The notes beneath the pieces are model-generated. The model was not told the origin of the DNA, did not search any database, and saw only the letters and a list, made by a program, of their open reading frames with translations. From positions 1 to 64,000 of the forward strand of contig CAKOJI010000001.1 in assembly GCA_934089255.1 (NCBI GenBank): a stretch of DNA of 64,000 bases, given 5' to 3'. Numbering within the stretch: position 1 is the first letter of the stretch; every line of letters begins with the position of its first letter. This document shows positions 15,217 to 25,352 of this stretch, piece by piece. The position numbers and the translations under genes are program-made. Source of the DNA: an uncultured Bacilli bacterium (GTDB lineage: Bacteria; Bacillota_I; Bacilli_A; RF39; UBA660).

Positions 15217-16146
15217 ATGGAATTACAAGATTTTAAAAGTAATTTTAAATTAGATGTAATAAGAAAATTAAGTGAGTATTTATCTGATTATAATAATATT
15301 AATGGTTATAATAATCAAAAAAAGTTTACATTTTTAATAACAACTAAAGAAGCACGTGATAATGATAAAAAAGTATATAGTATAGAATTATTAAGAGGAA
15401 CTGTTAATAAAAAAACAATATTTAAGTTAAATGTTTTATTAGATAAAGAAGATTATAAAACATTACAAGATTTTATTTTAAAAACTACAGAATCTGATAA
15501 TTTTATGTATACATCATTTACAAATGATAACGGTTCTATTAAGAGTTATAATATAAATTTAATGAATGGTGTTAGTATTTCTTATAATATAGATAATGAA
15601 CATGATTTAAGTATTTGTAAAGATATCGAATCTACTTTTAAAAATAAAAAATTAATTCAAAAAGAAGAAATTACATCTGATACAAATAAAGATGAAATTC
15701 AAAAGACTAAAGCTATAAAGATAATTGATGCTTTTAAAAATCTATTTATGTTAATTACTGAATATAATGCTAAAGAAAATTATACTAATATAAAACCATT
15801 TACATTTAATATTACTAATTATTTTAATAATGAAAAAAAATGTTACGTATATAATTTTGAAATAATAAGAGGAACATATAATAAAGATAAGATATTAGAT
15901 TTAAGAGCCTCTATATATGATAAAGAATTTATGTTAAATGAATTAAACGAATTAATATTATTTATAAAAGATATAGATACTTATGTAATTGATAGCACAA
16001 CAAATGGTGATTTATATGATTCTTATAATCTAAGATGTCAAAATAATATAAATGTCAATTTTTATATAAAAGATGAAATTGATAGAGAATTTTACGAATC
16101 TAAAAAAGATAAAAATCAAGAAAAAACAATTATTTATAAAAAATAA
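15217..16146 (+). CDS. Unknown protein with two repeated domains
   Basis: 309 aa counted from ATG 15217 (MELQDFKSNF), behind AAAGGGGAT. The sequence is an internal duplication: a segment around residues 25-125 (KFTFLITTKE ... YSIELLRGTVNKKTIFKLNV) is matched by one around 190-290 (PFTFNITNYF ... YNFEIIRGTYNKDKILDLRA). Each repeat looks beta-rich. No signal peptide or transmembrane helix. It is divergent from sigK and followed 50 bp later by another unknown gene. No family recognised. Confidence 0.72.
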   Translation: MELQDFKSNFKLDVIRKLSEYLSDYNNINGYNNQKKFTFLITTKEARDNDKKVYSIELLRGTVNKKTIFKLNVLLDKEDYKTLQDFILKTTESDNFMYTSFTNDNGSIKSYNINLMNGVSISYNIDNEHDLSICKDIESTFKNKKLIQKEEITSDTNKDEIQKTKAIKIIDAFKNLFMLITEYNAKENYTNIKPFTFNITNYFNNEKKCYVYNFEIIRGTYNKDKILDLRASIYDKEFMLNELNELILFIKDIDTYVIDSTTNGDLYDSYNLRCQNNINVNFYIKDEIDREFYESKKDKNQEKTIIYKK

Positions 16147-16196
16147 TTGTTTTTTTTAATAACTTAAATTATAATAACTACCAAGGAAGTGATTAT

Positions 16197-16547
16197 ATGA
16201 ATAATTTATTATTAGATAAAAACTTCATTGCATCAATTAAATTTTTTGATAATATTATGTTTTTAGACTCTTTTTTAGAAAGTAAAAAAGTTTATAATGT
16301 ATCCGTTGATTACGTTAAAAAAGATAATCATTATCTTTTAAAACTAAATATAAAAGATGGTAATAATGAACTTTTAAAAACAGAATGTACTCTTGCAAAT
16401 AAGATAAATGGAAGTTTAGTTATTAAGAATATTATTAATATGGTTACTATAAAATATAATAATGATTTAATTGTTGATGTAAAAGAAATTGATAAAAATA
16501 ATAACTGTATAAAGTTTGGAAGGAGAACATATACTAAAAAGAAATAG
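16197..16547 (+). CDS. Unknown 116-aa protein
   Basis: No family recognised. It is a soluble, Asn/Lys-rich protein with alternating hydrophobic patterns suggesting beta structure, ending in a basic tail (FGRRTYTKKK). AAGGAAGTG precedes the ATG. It follows the duplicated-domain protein on the same strand and may share its transcript. Its 'YLLKLNIKDG' stretch vaguely recalls the repeats of the upstream protein, but I do not claim homology. Confidence 0.65.
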   Translation: MNNLLLDKNFIASIKFFDNIMFLDSFLESKKVYNVSVDYVKKDNHYLLKLNIKDGNNELLKTECTLANKINGSLVIKNIINMVTIKYNNDLIVDVKEIDKNNNCIKFGRRTYTKKK

Positions 16548-16563
16548 AAATATTATATTTTTC

Positions 16564-16705
16564 TTGAAAAGTATATGTTTTTTTGATACAATACATTTGG
16601 TTTTTATAAACCAATATACACATTTGCTGATTATCAAACCTAGTGGCTATTGTTGGAGAGATAAGAAGACGTAAATGGATGAATAACGAAAGGAAAGTGA
16701 AAAAT
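16564..16705 (+). promoter_or_regulatory. rpsB promoter and structured leader
   Basis: Promoter TTGAAA (16564-16569), 17-bp spacer, TACAAT (16587-16592). The roughly 110-nt leader starts with a hairpin (TTGGTTTTTATAAACCAA) and holds a less AT-rich stretch (about 16640-16690) unlike random intergenic DNA here. Leaders upstream of rpsB that bind S2 for autoregulation are known in several bacterial groups; that role is inferred. Confidence 0.55.
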
Positions 16706-17635
16706 ATGGCTGTTGTTTCTATGAATAATTTATTAGAAGCAGGTGTTCAATTTGGACATCAAACAAAAAGATGGAATCCAAAAATGAAGGAATACATCTT
16801 TACTTCAAGAGATGATATTTATATAATCAATCTTGAAAAGACTGTAGAATGTATAGAAAAAGCATATGCAGAAATTAAAAAAATTGCTGAAAATGGAGGA
16901 AAGTTCTTATTTGCTGGTACTAAAAAACAAGCTAGTGAAGTTTGTGTAGAAGAAGCTACTCGTAGTGAAAGTTTTTATGTAACAGAAAGATGGTTAGGTG
17001 GAACATTAACTAATTTCCGTACTATTAGAAGACGTGTAAAACGTTTAGAAGAAATAGAAAATATGGAAAAAGATGGTTCATTTGATTTACTTCCAAAAAA
17101 AGAAGTAATCGGTTTAAAGAAAGAATATGAAAAATTAAATAAAGTATTATGTGGTATACGTAATATGGATAGATTACCTAATGCCTTAATTATAGTAGAT
17201 CCTAAAAAAGAAATTAATGCAATTAGAGAAGCTAGAAAATTAAATATACCAGTATTTGGTATAGTAGATACTAACTGTGATCCAGATGATGTAGATTTTG
17301 TAATACCTGGTAATGATGATGCAGTTAGAAGTGTAAAAGTTGTTTTAGGTGTTTTAAATAACGCTATATGTGAAGCTAAAGGATTAGAAATAGTTGATTA
17401 TATAACTGATGAAGAACCTAAAAAAACTAAAAAAGAAGAAGTTAAAGAAGAAGTAGCAAACACTGTTAAAAAAGTTTCTAAAAAAATTAATGATACAAAA
17501 GAAGAAATAAAAGAAGTTATAGAAGATTTATCTAAAAAAACTGTTGCTGAATTAAAAGCTATAGCTAAAGAAAAAGGTATCACAGGATACACTTCTATGA
17601 AAAAAGATGAATTATTAAGTATTTTAAAGAAATAA
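16706..17635 (+). CDS. rpsB: 30S ribosomal protein S2 with C-terminal Rho_N/SAP-like extension
   Basis: Small-subunit protein. Residues 1-230 are a standard S2 ([20 protein letters not shown] ... [13 protein letters not shown]). I start at ATG 16706, which has GAAAGGAAAG upstream; the longer frame lacks a site. After the S2 core comes a Lys/Glu-rich linker (about 235-270) and a 35-residue domain ([20 protein letters not shown]...[12 protein letters not shown]) matching the Rho N-terminal or SAP-like helix-extended-loop-helix fold, a nucleic-acid binder. It is followed by tsf in the usual order. Confidence 0.96.
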   Translation: MAVVSMNNLLEAGVQFGHQTKRWNPKMKEYIFTSRDDIYIINLEKTVECIEKAYAEIKKIAENGGKFLFAGTKKQASEVCVEEATRSESFYVTERWLGGTLTNFRTIRRRVKRLEEIENMEKDGSFDLLPKKEVIGLKKEYEKLNKVLCGIRNMDRLPNALIIVDPKKEINAIREARKLNIPVFGIVDTNCDPDDVDFVIPGNDDAVRSVKVVLGVLNNAICEAKGLEIVDYITDEEPKKTKKEEVKEEVANTVKKVSKKINDTKEEIKEVIEDLSKKTVAELKAIAKEKGITGYTSMKKDELLSILKK

Positions 17636-17648
17636 AAGGAGATTTATT

Positions 17649-18518
17649 ATGATAAGTGCAAAACAAGTAAGTGAATTAAGAACTTTAACTGGTGCAGGAA
17701 TGATGGACTGTAAAAAAGCTTTAACTGAAACTAATGGTGATATGGATAATGCTGTTGATTATTTAAGAGAAAAAGGTATCGCTAAAAGTGCTAAAAAAGC
17801 TAGTCGTATTGCTGCAGAGGGTTTATCAAATATTTATATAAAAGATAATAAAGCTGTTATTTTAGAAGTAAATAGTGAAACAGACTTTGTTAGTAAAAAT
17901 GAAGAATTTACAAGTATGTTAGATACTATTGGTGAAACTATTTTAAATAGTGAAGCTAAAACTTTAGAAAGTGCTTTAGAACTTAATACTGGTGATGGTA
18001 CTATCAACGATTTAATAGTTGCAAAAACTGCTAAAATTGGAGAAAAATTATCTTTAAGAAGATTTGAATTAGTAGAAAAAACTGATGATGAAGTTTTCGG
18101 AAGTTATTTACATATGGGTGGAAAAATTTCTGTTTTAACAGTATTAAAAGGCGCTAATAGCGATGTTGCAAGAGATGTAGCAATGCAAGCAGCTGCTATG
18201 AAACCAGGATACTTAAAAAGCGATGAAATACCTGCTGATGTATTAGAACGTGAAAAAGAAGTATTTAAAACTCAAGCAATGGAAGAAGGAAAACCTGCTG
18301 ATATTGCAGAAAAAATGGTAAATGGTAGAATTAAAAAATTCTATAAAGAAGTTTGTTTATTAAATCAAGCATTCATAAAAGACGGAGATATCGATGTTGA
18401 AACATACGTTAAAAATAACGGCGGAGAAGTTTTAAAAATGATTAGATATGAAGTTGGAGAAGGAATGCAAAAACGTGAAGAAAACTTTGCAGAAGAAGTA
18501 ATGAATCAAATAAAATAA
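17649..18518 (+). CDS. tsf: Elongation factor Ts
   Basis: Guanine-nucleotide exchange factor for EF-Tu. The N-terminal UBA-like domain (VSELRTLTGAGMMDCKKALTE...) and the SETDFVSKNEEF core motif are clear; the length of 289 aa is typical. AAGGAG lies 7 bp upstream of the ATG. It sits 13 bp after rpsB in the conserved rpsB-tsf operon and is followed by a terminator. Confidence 0.98.
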   Translation: MISAKQVSELRTLTGAGMMDCKKALTETNGDMDNAVDYLREKGIAKSAKKASRIAAEGLSNIYIKDNKAVILEVNSETDFVSKNEEFTSMLDTIGETILNSEAKTLESALELNTGDGTINDLIVAKTAKIGEKLSLRRFELVEKTDDEVFGSYLHMGGKISVLTVLKGANSDVARDVAMQAAAMKPGYLKSDEIPADVLEREKEVFKTQAMEEGKPADIAEKMVNGRIKKFYKEVCLLNQAFIKDGDIDVETYVKNNGGEVLKMIRYEVGEGMQKREENFAEEVMNQIK

Positions 18519-18541
18519 GTACAATTTATTGTACTTTTTTT
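18516..18541 (+). terminator. rpsB-tsf terminator
   Basis: Stem AAGTACAAT/ATTGTACTT with a run of seven T, immediately after the tsf stop. Confidence 0.85.
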
Positions 18542-18645
18542 GTGCCTAAAAATATCTAATATCATAAAGCACTCGAAAAGGTACTTTTTTGTATATATTT
18601 TTTATAATTTATGATAAAATTAAATATAAGAATAGAGGGTATATT

Positions 18646-19872
18646 ATGAATATTATTGATATTATAGATAAAAAAAGACTAGGTAAAGAATTGTCTTATA
18701 AAGAATTAGATTTTGCTTTTACTGGTTATTTAAAAAAATATATTGAAGATTATCAAATGTCTAGTTTATTAATGGCTATAGTAATTAATGGAATGACTTT
18801 AGAAGAAACAATTAATTTAACAGATATTTTTATAAAAAGTGGTAAAGTTTATGATTTAAGTAGTGTTAGTGATGTTATAGTAGATAAACATTCTACTGGT
18901 GGAATAGGAGATACTACTACATTAGTTGTTGGGCCAATAGTTGCTGCAAGTGGTTGCTATATGGCTAAAATAAGTGGTAGAGGTCTTGGTATAACTGGTG
19001 GGACAATTGATAAGTTAGAAAGCATTCCTAAATTTAATGTTAATTTAAATAAAAAAGAATTTATAAATAATTTACGCAAAGTTGGTTTTGTAGATTGTAG
19101 CCAAACTAAAGATTTAGTTCCGCTTGATAAAGTTATTTATAATTTAAGAAATAATAGTGGAACAACAGAATCTTTACCATTAATTGCTTCAAGTATAATG
19201 TCTAAAAAAATTGCAAGTGGTGCCAATATTATATTAATAGATATAAAAGTAGGTAGTGGTGCATTAATAAAAACTAAAAAAGATGCTAAATTACTTAGTA
19301 CTTGGATGAAAGAAATAGGTAAACGTTATAACAAAAAAATAGTTACTATAATAACTGATATGAATGTTCCATTATCAAATAGTATTGGAAATAAATTAGA
19401 AGTAGAAGAAGCAATAAATGTATTAAAGGGTAGCAAAACTAGACTTTATACAGTTTCTAAAGAAATAGCTAGTATGCTTATTTCACTTGCTAAAAAAATT
19501 ACAATTAAAGAAGCAGAAGAATTAGTAGATACTTTAATAAAAAATGGTAAAGCTTATCAAAAGTTTGAAGAATTTGTAAAATGTCAATCAGGTGATATTA
19601 GTAAATTAAAAATTAAAGCTAAAATAAAAGTTATAAAAAGTGAAAAAAATGGTGTTTTAACCAAAATAGATGCTTATAAAATTGGAGAATTATCTTTAAA
19701 ACTTGGTGCTGGCAAAATAAATGATCACGAAGTTATTGATTATGATGCTGGTATTAAATTATTTAAAGATATAGGTGATAAAGTAAAAAAAGGTGATATA
19801 TTAGCAACACTTTATACTAATAAAAATATTAAGTTGACTAACGATGATGTAAACTGTTTTATAATAAAATAA
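18646..19872 (+). CDS. pdp: Pyrimidine-nucleoside phosphorylase
   Basis: Splits uridine, thymidine or deoxyuridine to base and (deoxy)ribose-1-phosphate for salvage. The 408-aa protein has the family's hallmark KHSTGGIGDTTTLVVGPIVA and a phosphate-binding SGRGLGITGGTIDKLES; the C-terminal lipoyl-like PYNP domain (KIGELSLKLGAG...GDKVKKGDILATLY) is present. Start set at ATG 18646 after AGAGGG. It has its own promoter region after the tsf terminator and stands alone. Whether it prefers thymidine (deoA) or is broad cannot be decided by eye. Confidence 0.93.
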   Translation: MNIIDIIDKKRLGKELSYKELDFAFTGYLKKYIEDYQMSSLLMAIVINGMTLEETINLTDIFIKSGKVYDLSSVSDVIVDKHSTGGIGDTTTLVVGPIVAASGCYMAKISGRGLGITGGTIDKLESIPKFNVNLNKKEFINNLRKVGFVDCSQTKDLVPLDKVIYNLRNNSGTTESLPLIASSIMSKKIASGANIILIDIKVGSGALIKTKKDAKLLSTWMKEIGKRYNKKIVTIITDMNVPLSNSIGNKLEVEEAINVLKGSKTRLYTVSKEIASMLISLAKKITIKEAEELVDTLIKNGKAYQKFEEFVKCQSGDISKLKIKAKIKVIKSEKNGVLTKIDAYKIGELSLKLGAGKINDHEVIDYDAGIKLFKDIGDKVKKGDILATLYTNKNIKLTNDDVNCFIIK

Positions 19873-19922
19873 AAATAACATAAAAGTATGATATAATTTT
19901 AATAGAAATAGAGGGTGTAACA

Positions 19923-21677
19923 ATGTTTGGAAAAATAAAAAATATAACTGATTCAAGTGTTGAAGTAGAATTAATTAAAACTAGTGAAATAATACCTAAT
20001 TTAATGAATATGCACGTTGTATTTGTAGATGAAGATAAAAAAATATTAGGAGAAGTTAGAACTGTCTTAGAAAATAGTATACATATAGATTTAAAAGGAC
20101 AATTTATTGGAGATAAGTTTATAGCAGGTACTATAAGAAAACCAACACTAAATAGTGTAGTTAGAGTAATTAATGAAGATGAACTTAATATTATATTAGG
20201 TAGTGATATTGAAACTAATATTTATGTTGGTAAAAGTCCAATATATCCAACAAAAAATATATATGTTAATATAAATGATTTATTTTCAAACCATTTAGCT
20301 ATATTCGGAAATTCTGGTAGTGGTAAAAGTTGTAGTGTATCTAGAATAATACAAAATGTATTCTTAAATAAAAACTTTTTAACATATAACGCTAATTTAT
20401 TTTTCTTTGATGCTTATGGTGAATATAAAAATGCTTTTAAAGATTTATCAAATATAAATCCTAATTATCAGTACAAGTTTTTAACTACAAATCCGGTAGA
20501 TAATACTGATGGAAGCTTATTAATACCAATTTATTTATTAAGTATAGATGATATTGCTCTTTTATTAGAAGCAACTAATCACTCTCAAATGACTATTATA
20601 GAAAGAATGTATAAGTTAGTTAGAATTTTTTCTAGAAATGATGATAATACAAAAAAATTAAAAAATCATTTAATAGCTAAAGCAATAATGAATGTATTGT
20701 TTTCTAATCAAAGTTCTAGTGCTAAAAAAAGTGAAATATTTGAGATAGTAACTAATTGTTCTACTGATGAATTTAATTTAAAAGCTGAATTACAAGGTGT
20801 AGGTTATACAAGAGTTTTTACTGAATGTTTTGGGATTGATAGAAACGGTGAGTTTGGAGAATCGGTATTAATAAATGAATATTTAAATAAATATATTAAT
20901 GATGATTTAGAAAGTACTATAACAGTACCTGATCAAGCATATTTTACTTTAAAAGATTTAAGTAATGCTTTAAACTTTACATTAGTAGGTGAAGGTTTTC
21001 AACAAAACAAAACTATACAAGATAGTGCAATTATTTTAAAAGTTAGATTAAATTCTTTAATAAATAGTAGTAATAGTATAATATTTGATGCTAAAGAGTA
21101 TATGAATTTAGAAACATATATATCTAGTTTAATAATGAATAATAATAAAAGAAGTCAAATAGTAAATATAAATTTAGAAGGTATAGACGATAACCTTGCT
21201 AAAGTATTAGTTAAAATATTATCTAAAATGTTATTTGATTTTGCTAAGTCTAGAACCGATAGAGCAAGTATACCATTCCATTTATTTATCGAAGAAGCAC
21301 ATAGATACGTTGTTAAAGATAATGATGTATTCTTACTTGGATATAATATATTTGAACGTATTGCTAAAGAAGGTAGAAAATACGGTGTAATATTAGATTT
21401 GGTAAGTCAAAGACCAGTTGAAATAAGTGATACTGTTGTATCGCAAATGTCTAATTTCTTAATATTAAAAATGACACACCCTAAAGATTTAGAATATATA
21501 GAAAAAATGTTACCCAATATTAGTGGAGATGTTATAGACAAATTAAATTCATTAGAACCTGGTACTTTAGTAGCGTTTGGTAATGCATTTAAAATACCTA
21601 TACTTATAAAAATGGATATGCCAAACCCAACACCATATTCATCTAACTGTGATATTATTAATAGGTGGAAAGGATAA
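19923..21677 (+). CDS. HerA-type hexameric ATPase (DUF87)
   Basis: 584-aa FtsK/HerA-superfamily ATPase. It has the N-terminal HAS-barrel (about 1-100), Walker A GNSGSGKS at 129-136, Walker B with LFIEEAHRYV near residue 455, and a final arginine-finger region (LVSQRP). HerA ATPases translocate DNA, often with the NurA nuclease; no NurA is nearby. A GAGGG site precedes the ATG. The next gene, a prepilin-like protein, starts 1 bp after its stop, so the two are coupled, which would also fit a motor for a membrane process. Function in this organism is not known. Confidence 0.87.
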   Translation: MFGKIKNITDSSVEVELIKTSEIIPNLMNMHVVFVDEDKKILGEVRTVLENSIHIDLKGQFIGDKFIAGTIRKPTLNSVVRVINEDELNIILGSDIETNIYVGKSPIYPTKNIYVNINDLFSNHLAIFGNSGSGKSCSVSRIIQNVFLNKNFLTYNANLFFFDAYGEYKNAFKDLSNINPNYQYKFLTTNPVDNTDGSLLIPIYLLSIDDIALLLEATNHSQMTIIERMYKLVRIFSRNDDNTKKLKNHLIAKAIMNVLFSNQSSSAKKSEIFEIVTNCSTDEFNLKAELQGVGYTRVFTECFGIDRNGEFGESVLINEYLNKYINDDLESTITVPDQAYFTLKDLSNALNFTLVGEGFQQNKTIQDSAIILKVRLNSLINSSNSIIFDAKEYMNLETYISSLIMNNNKRSQIVNINLEGIDDNLAKVLVKILSKMLFDFAKSRTDRASIPFHLFIEEAHRYVVKDNDVFLLGYNIFERIAKEGRKYGVILDLVSQRPVEISDTVVSQMSNFLILKMTHPKDLEYIEKMLPNISGDVIDKLNSLEPGTLVAFGNAFKIPILIKMDMPNPTPYSSNCDIINRWKG

Positions 21678-21678
21678 T

Positions 21679-23832
21679 ATGAAAAACAAGAAAGGTTTTA
21701 CAATAATAGAAATAATTGTTTGTATTGCTTTAATAGTATCAATTGCTGCTATTTCAATAATTACTATTAATAAAAATAATGAAAATGCTAAAAAGGAATC
21801 AAAACTTGTTAATGAAGTAATTAATAGTAGTTTAGTTTATTATGATAAACATACAATAAATGAAAATGATCTTATTGAAAAAAATGGATATACAACTATA
21901 TACATAGATAATTTAATAAATGATGGACTAATAGATGAAAAATATTATAATTCAATAGAGAAAACAACTAATTTTGATTTTGGAAGAATTCTTATTTCCT
22001 ATGATTTTTCAACAGGTATGAGAAATGTTTACTATCCTTATTCTGATAATGAAAAAAATAGCACTATTTTTAAAACTATATATTTACAAAATGGAGAAGA
22101 ATTTGATTGTAATGCTAAAGATATAATTGAAAATAAAATTTTAGGAGATCAGCAATATTTACAGTCTGTTGATATTAATTCTTGCGATTCTAGTAAAATA
22201 GATTATACTAATACTAGTAACACACAATATGTTTATTTTAATTATACAGTTACAGAAACCGATGTAAAAGGTAAAACAATTTCAGTTACTAAAAAAGCAA
22301 AATTACCAGTTCAAATACTTAAACAGTTTGATGCAAATGATTTTGAATGTAATTTATATGATACAAATTACAATTTAATAAATATTTTAAATGAAAATGA
22401 AACAAAACTATTAAATCAAAGTAGCATTAAATATTCATTTACTTTAAAAGAAGAAGATAATGATAATTTAAATGATTACAGTAATAATTTAAATATTGAA
22501 TATAAAAGTGATGATGAACCTGCTGAAAATTATAAAGGTACGTTTATAAAAAAATTAATAACTGAAGAGTTTGACAAAGAATATAATTGGACTCCGAATG
22601 TAAAAGCAATTATATATCCTAATTATTTTCCTAAAAATAAATCTGATAATATGGATATTTATGAGGAAAATTTAAAAAGCATTGAATTATATGATATAGA
22701 TTTAATTGGAAGCAAAATAAAATATATGAATGAAACACATACATATAATTTAAATTTTTACATTAATAAATCTAATTATTCATCTATTAAAAATGATTTG
22801 GAAAGTATTGAGAAGAATTTAAATAGTCTTAAAAATGGTAAAAAATATAATTTTAATTATAATTCAATTGATGATAAAAAAGAATTTAATTTAGAATCTT
22901 TCAAAATAAGTTGGGCTAAAGATGATGTGACCGATGTTGATACCATTGGAACTCTAGGAAACTTAATGATATTGAATGTAACTACTAATGACGGAGATGA
23001 AAATAGCTATCATACTATACTGTATAATATGGTTGATAATTCTTATGATATTTTATTTCCACAATACTATAAACGACCACTAAAGAATTTTAAATATGAT
23101 GATAACTATTTATATGCATATTATATTTATTCATATCGTAATTATAATGCGATTTATAATAATAAAAAATGTAATGGAACTACAAGACATTTTACTCAAT
23201 ATTTTTATGATAAATTTAAATTATTGAAAGATAATGGCTATTATTCTGGAATTGATTTAGATGATGTTGAAAGAGTTGATGATCTTAATGAAACATCATG
23301 TGGTGGATCACATGCTTATAGTCCGAATTTTAAAAAATATAATGAATTAAAAACAATTTACAATAATGAAAATTTAAATAAAATTGGTTCTAAAGTATCT
23401 GATTTTATAAAAACTGTTAGTGATAATGACACAAAAGATATAAAAGGTGAAATACATGATAAATACAAATATGTGATATGTAACCAAGGAAAAAATTATT
23501 GTGATGGTGGACGGTATTATCTATCAAAATCTGAAATTTATAAGAGTTACTATATGAAATATTATTATAAATTAAACAATAGAGAGAATTATATTTTTGT
23601 ATTAAATGATGATAGTGAATATATGAAAATTTATAAATATAGTTTTGGACATGATGATAATTATGATTTAACTAATATACCTGATAATGAAGCTGATTAT
23701 AATTTTGTTGTCATACCTAATGAATCATCTGATAAAGTAAAATTTTCTTCAGATATAAAAAATAACAAAAATAATTATGTAATAACTGAATATAATATAG
23801 AGGATATAAAAAATAAAATTAATAATTTATAA
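21679..23832 (+). CDS. Very large prepilin-like surface protein
   Basis: 717 aa. The N-terminus MKNKKGFTIIEIIVCIALIV is a type III (prepilin) signal: cleavage after G6, then F-x-x-x-E and a hydrophobic helix. I start at ATG 21679, after GGAAAGG. The extracellular remainder (about 45-717) is Asn/Asp/Tyr/Lys-rich with several cysteines (for example CNGTTRHF, SCGGSHAY, ICNQGKNYC) that may form disulphides. It is far longer than a usual pseudopilin. No pilus assembly genes are in the window. It is coupled to the HerA-type gene. Confidence 0.8.
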   Translation: MKNKKGFTIIEIIVCIALIVSIAAISIITINKNNENAKKESKLVNEVINSSLVYYDKHTINENDLIEKNGYTTIYIDNLINDGLIDEKYYNSIEKTTNFDFGRILISYDFSTGMRNVYYPYSDNEKNSTIFKTIYLQNGEEFDCNAKDIIENKILGDQQYLQSVDINSCDSSKIDYTNTSNTQYVYFNYTVTETDVKGKTISVTKKAKLPVQILKQFDANDFECNLYDTNYNLINILNENETKLLNQSSIKYSFTLKEEDNDNLNDYSNNLNIEYKSDDEPAENYKGTFIKKLITEEFDKEYNWTPNVKAIIYPNYFPKNKSDNMDIYEENLKSIELYDIDLIGSKIKYMNETHTYNLNFYINKSNYSSIKNDLESIEKNLNSLKNGKKYNFNYNSIDDKKEFNLESFKISWAKDDVTDVDTIGTLGNLMILNVTTNDGDENSYHTILYNMVDNSYDILFPQYYKRPLKNFKYDDNYLYAYYIYSYRNYNAIYNNKKCNGTTRHFTQYFYDKFKLLKDNGYYSGIDLDDVERVDDLNETSCGGSHAYSPNFKKYNELKTIYNNENLNKIGSKVSDFIKTVSDNDTKDIKGEIHDKYKYVICNQGKNYCDGGRYYLSKSEIYKSYYMKYYYKLNNRENYIFVLNDDSEYMKIYKYSFGHDDNYDLTNIPDNEADYNFVVIPNESSDKVKFSSDIKNNKNNYVITEYNIEDIKNKINNL

Positions 23833-23835
23833 AGA

Positions 23836-23866
23836 ATATTTGTAATTAAATGTTCTTTTTTTCTTG
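23836..23866 (+). terminator. Terminator after the prepilin-like gene
   Basis: AAGAA-ATTT arms pairing with AAAT-TTCTT, followed by seven T. Confidence 0.65.
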
Positions 23867-23908
23867 TTTTAATATAAAATATGTTATACTTATATTAGGA
23901 GGTATAAT

Positions 23909-24991
23909 ATGAAGTCAATGTATATTCACATACCTTTTTGTAAGTCTATCTGTACTTATTGTGATTTTTGTAAACAGTTATATAATGAAACTAATATAAA
24001 AAAGTATTTAATATCTTTAAGAAATGAAATAGAAGATAGATATAATGATGAAGAATTAGATACATTATATATTGGTGGTGGTACTCCTAGTGCCCTTAAT
24101 ATAAATGAATTAAAAGATTTATTTGATATATTAAATGTATTAAAATTAAATAATTTAAAAGAATTTACCTTTGAATGTAACGTTAATGATATTACAGAAT
24201 AATTAATTAAATTACTAAAATTAAATAAAGTTAATAGAATTAGTATAGGAGTAGAATCATTTGATAAAAATAAATTACAGTTTATGGAAAGATTTGCTAA
24301 TTTTGAAGATGTTAAAAATAAGATAGAATTAATTAAAATGAATGGAATAAATAATATAAATATAGATTTAATGTATGGAATACCTGGAGAAACACTTAAA
24401 GTATTAAAGCGAGATCTTGATTTAATATTAAAACTAAAACCAACTCACATAAGTACATATTCTCTTATTTTAGAAGAATATACGAAATTAGCTATAAATA
24501 ACGTAACTCCTATAGATGAAGAACTAGAACTAGAAATGTATAACTACATAAGAAAAAAATTAGGTAAAAAGAAATATATTCACTATGAAATATCTAATTT
24601 TGCATTAGAAAATTATGAATCAATACATAATTTAAATTATTGGAATAACGATGAATATTATGGCTTTGGTTTAGGAGCTCATGGTTATATAGATGGTATT
24701 CGTTATGAAAATACTAAAAATTTTAATAAATATATAGAAAATAATTTTGTTGCTAAAGAAGAAATAGTTGGTATAAAAGAAAAACAAGAGAATGAATTAA
24801 TGTTAGGTTTTAGAAAAATTAATGGTATTAATTTAGAAAAATTTTATAATAAATATGGTGTTAATATGCAGAGTGTATTTCCAATTAAACCTTTATTAAA
24901 AAATAAAGATTTAATATATAAAGATGGTAATATATTTATAAATCCTGATAGATTGTATGTTATGAATGAAATTTTACTAAAATTAATTTAG
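23909..24991 (+). pseudogene. hemW: hemW (radical SAM, HemN-like) with an in-frame stop
   Basis: The first 97 codons encode the HemW start: HIPFCKSICTYCDFC with the CxxxCxxC cluster (C11, C15, C18), then YIGGGTPS. Codon 98 is TAA (24200-24202). The same frame continues without a shift: LIKLLKLNKVNRISIGVESF, then DLMYGIPGET and the HemW C-terminus, ending at 24991. The position is usually Glu, Lys or Gln, so one base change (for example GAA to TAA) explains it. Without suppression only a short fragment is made. It may be a recent inactivation or a sequencing error. HemW is a heme chaperone. Confidence 0.88.
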
Positions 24992-25001
24992 GAGGGTTAA
25001 A

Positions 25002-25352
25002 ATGGAAAATATTAAAAAAGTAAAGGAATATGATGTAAGAATTATCGCTTCTATTATTGAAAATGCATTTTTATGTAATAATGAAAATGAAATATTTAAT
25101 TGTGCAAAAGATATTATTAATGAAGAGGTAGATATTTTAAATTATAGAGAAAAGAGTACTAAAGTTATAGAGGAAATCAAAAGACAATGTCCTTACATAA
25201 AAAGAATAACACCATATCCAATGGACAATTTAAATTCAGCTTTAATTAATGAAGTATGTAATTTTTATATAAAAAGCTACGGGGAAACAATATTTTTAAA
25301 AGTTTATCCAATAAAAAGAAAAAAATTGATTCCATTTCATTTTAAATACTAG
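25002..25352 (+). CDS. Unknown 116-aa protein
   Basis: No family recognised. A strong GGAGGG site lies 7 bp upstream of the ATG, 10 bp after the hemW frame, so it is probably in the same operon. The protein is helical in its first half and contains CPYIKRITPYPMDN in the middle; no signal peptide. A hairpin terminator follows. Confidence 0.7.
   Translation: MENIKKVKEYDVRIIASIIENAFLCNNENEIFNCAKDIINEEVDILNYREKSTKVIEEIKRQCPYIKRITPYPMDNLNSALINEVCNFYIKSYGETIFLKVYPIKRKKLIPFHFKY

Noticed and set aside
16643..16705. S2 extended at its N-terminus
   Set aside because: The extra 21 codons are the leader RNA; the S2 family begins at the [10 protein letters not shown] start, which has its own ribosome site.
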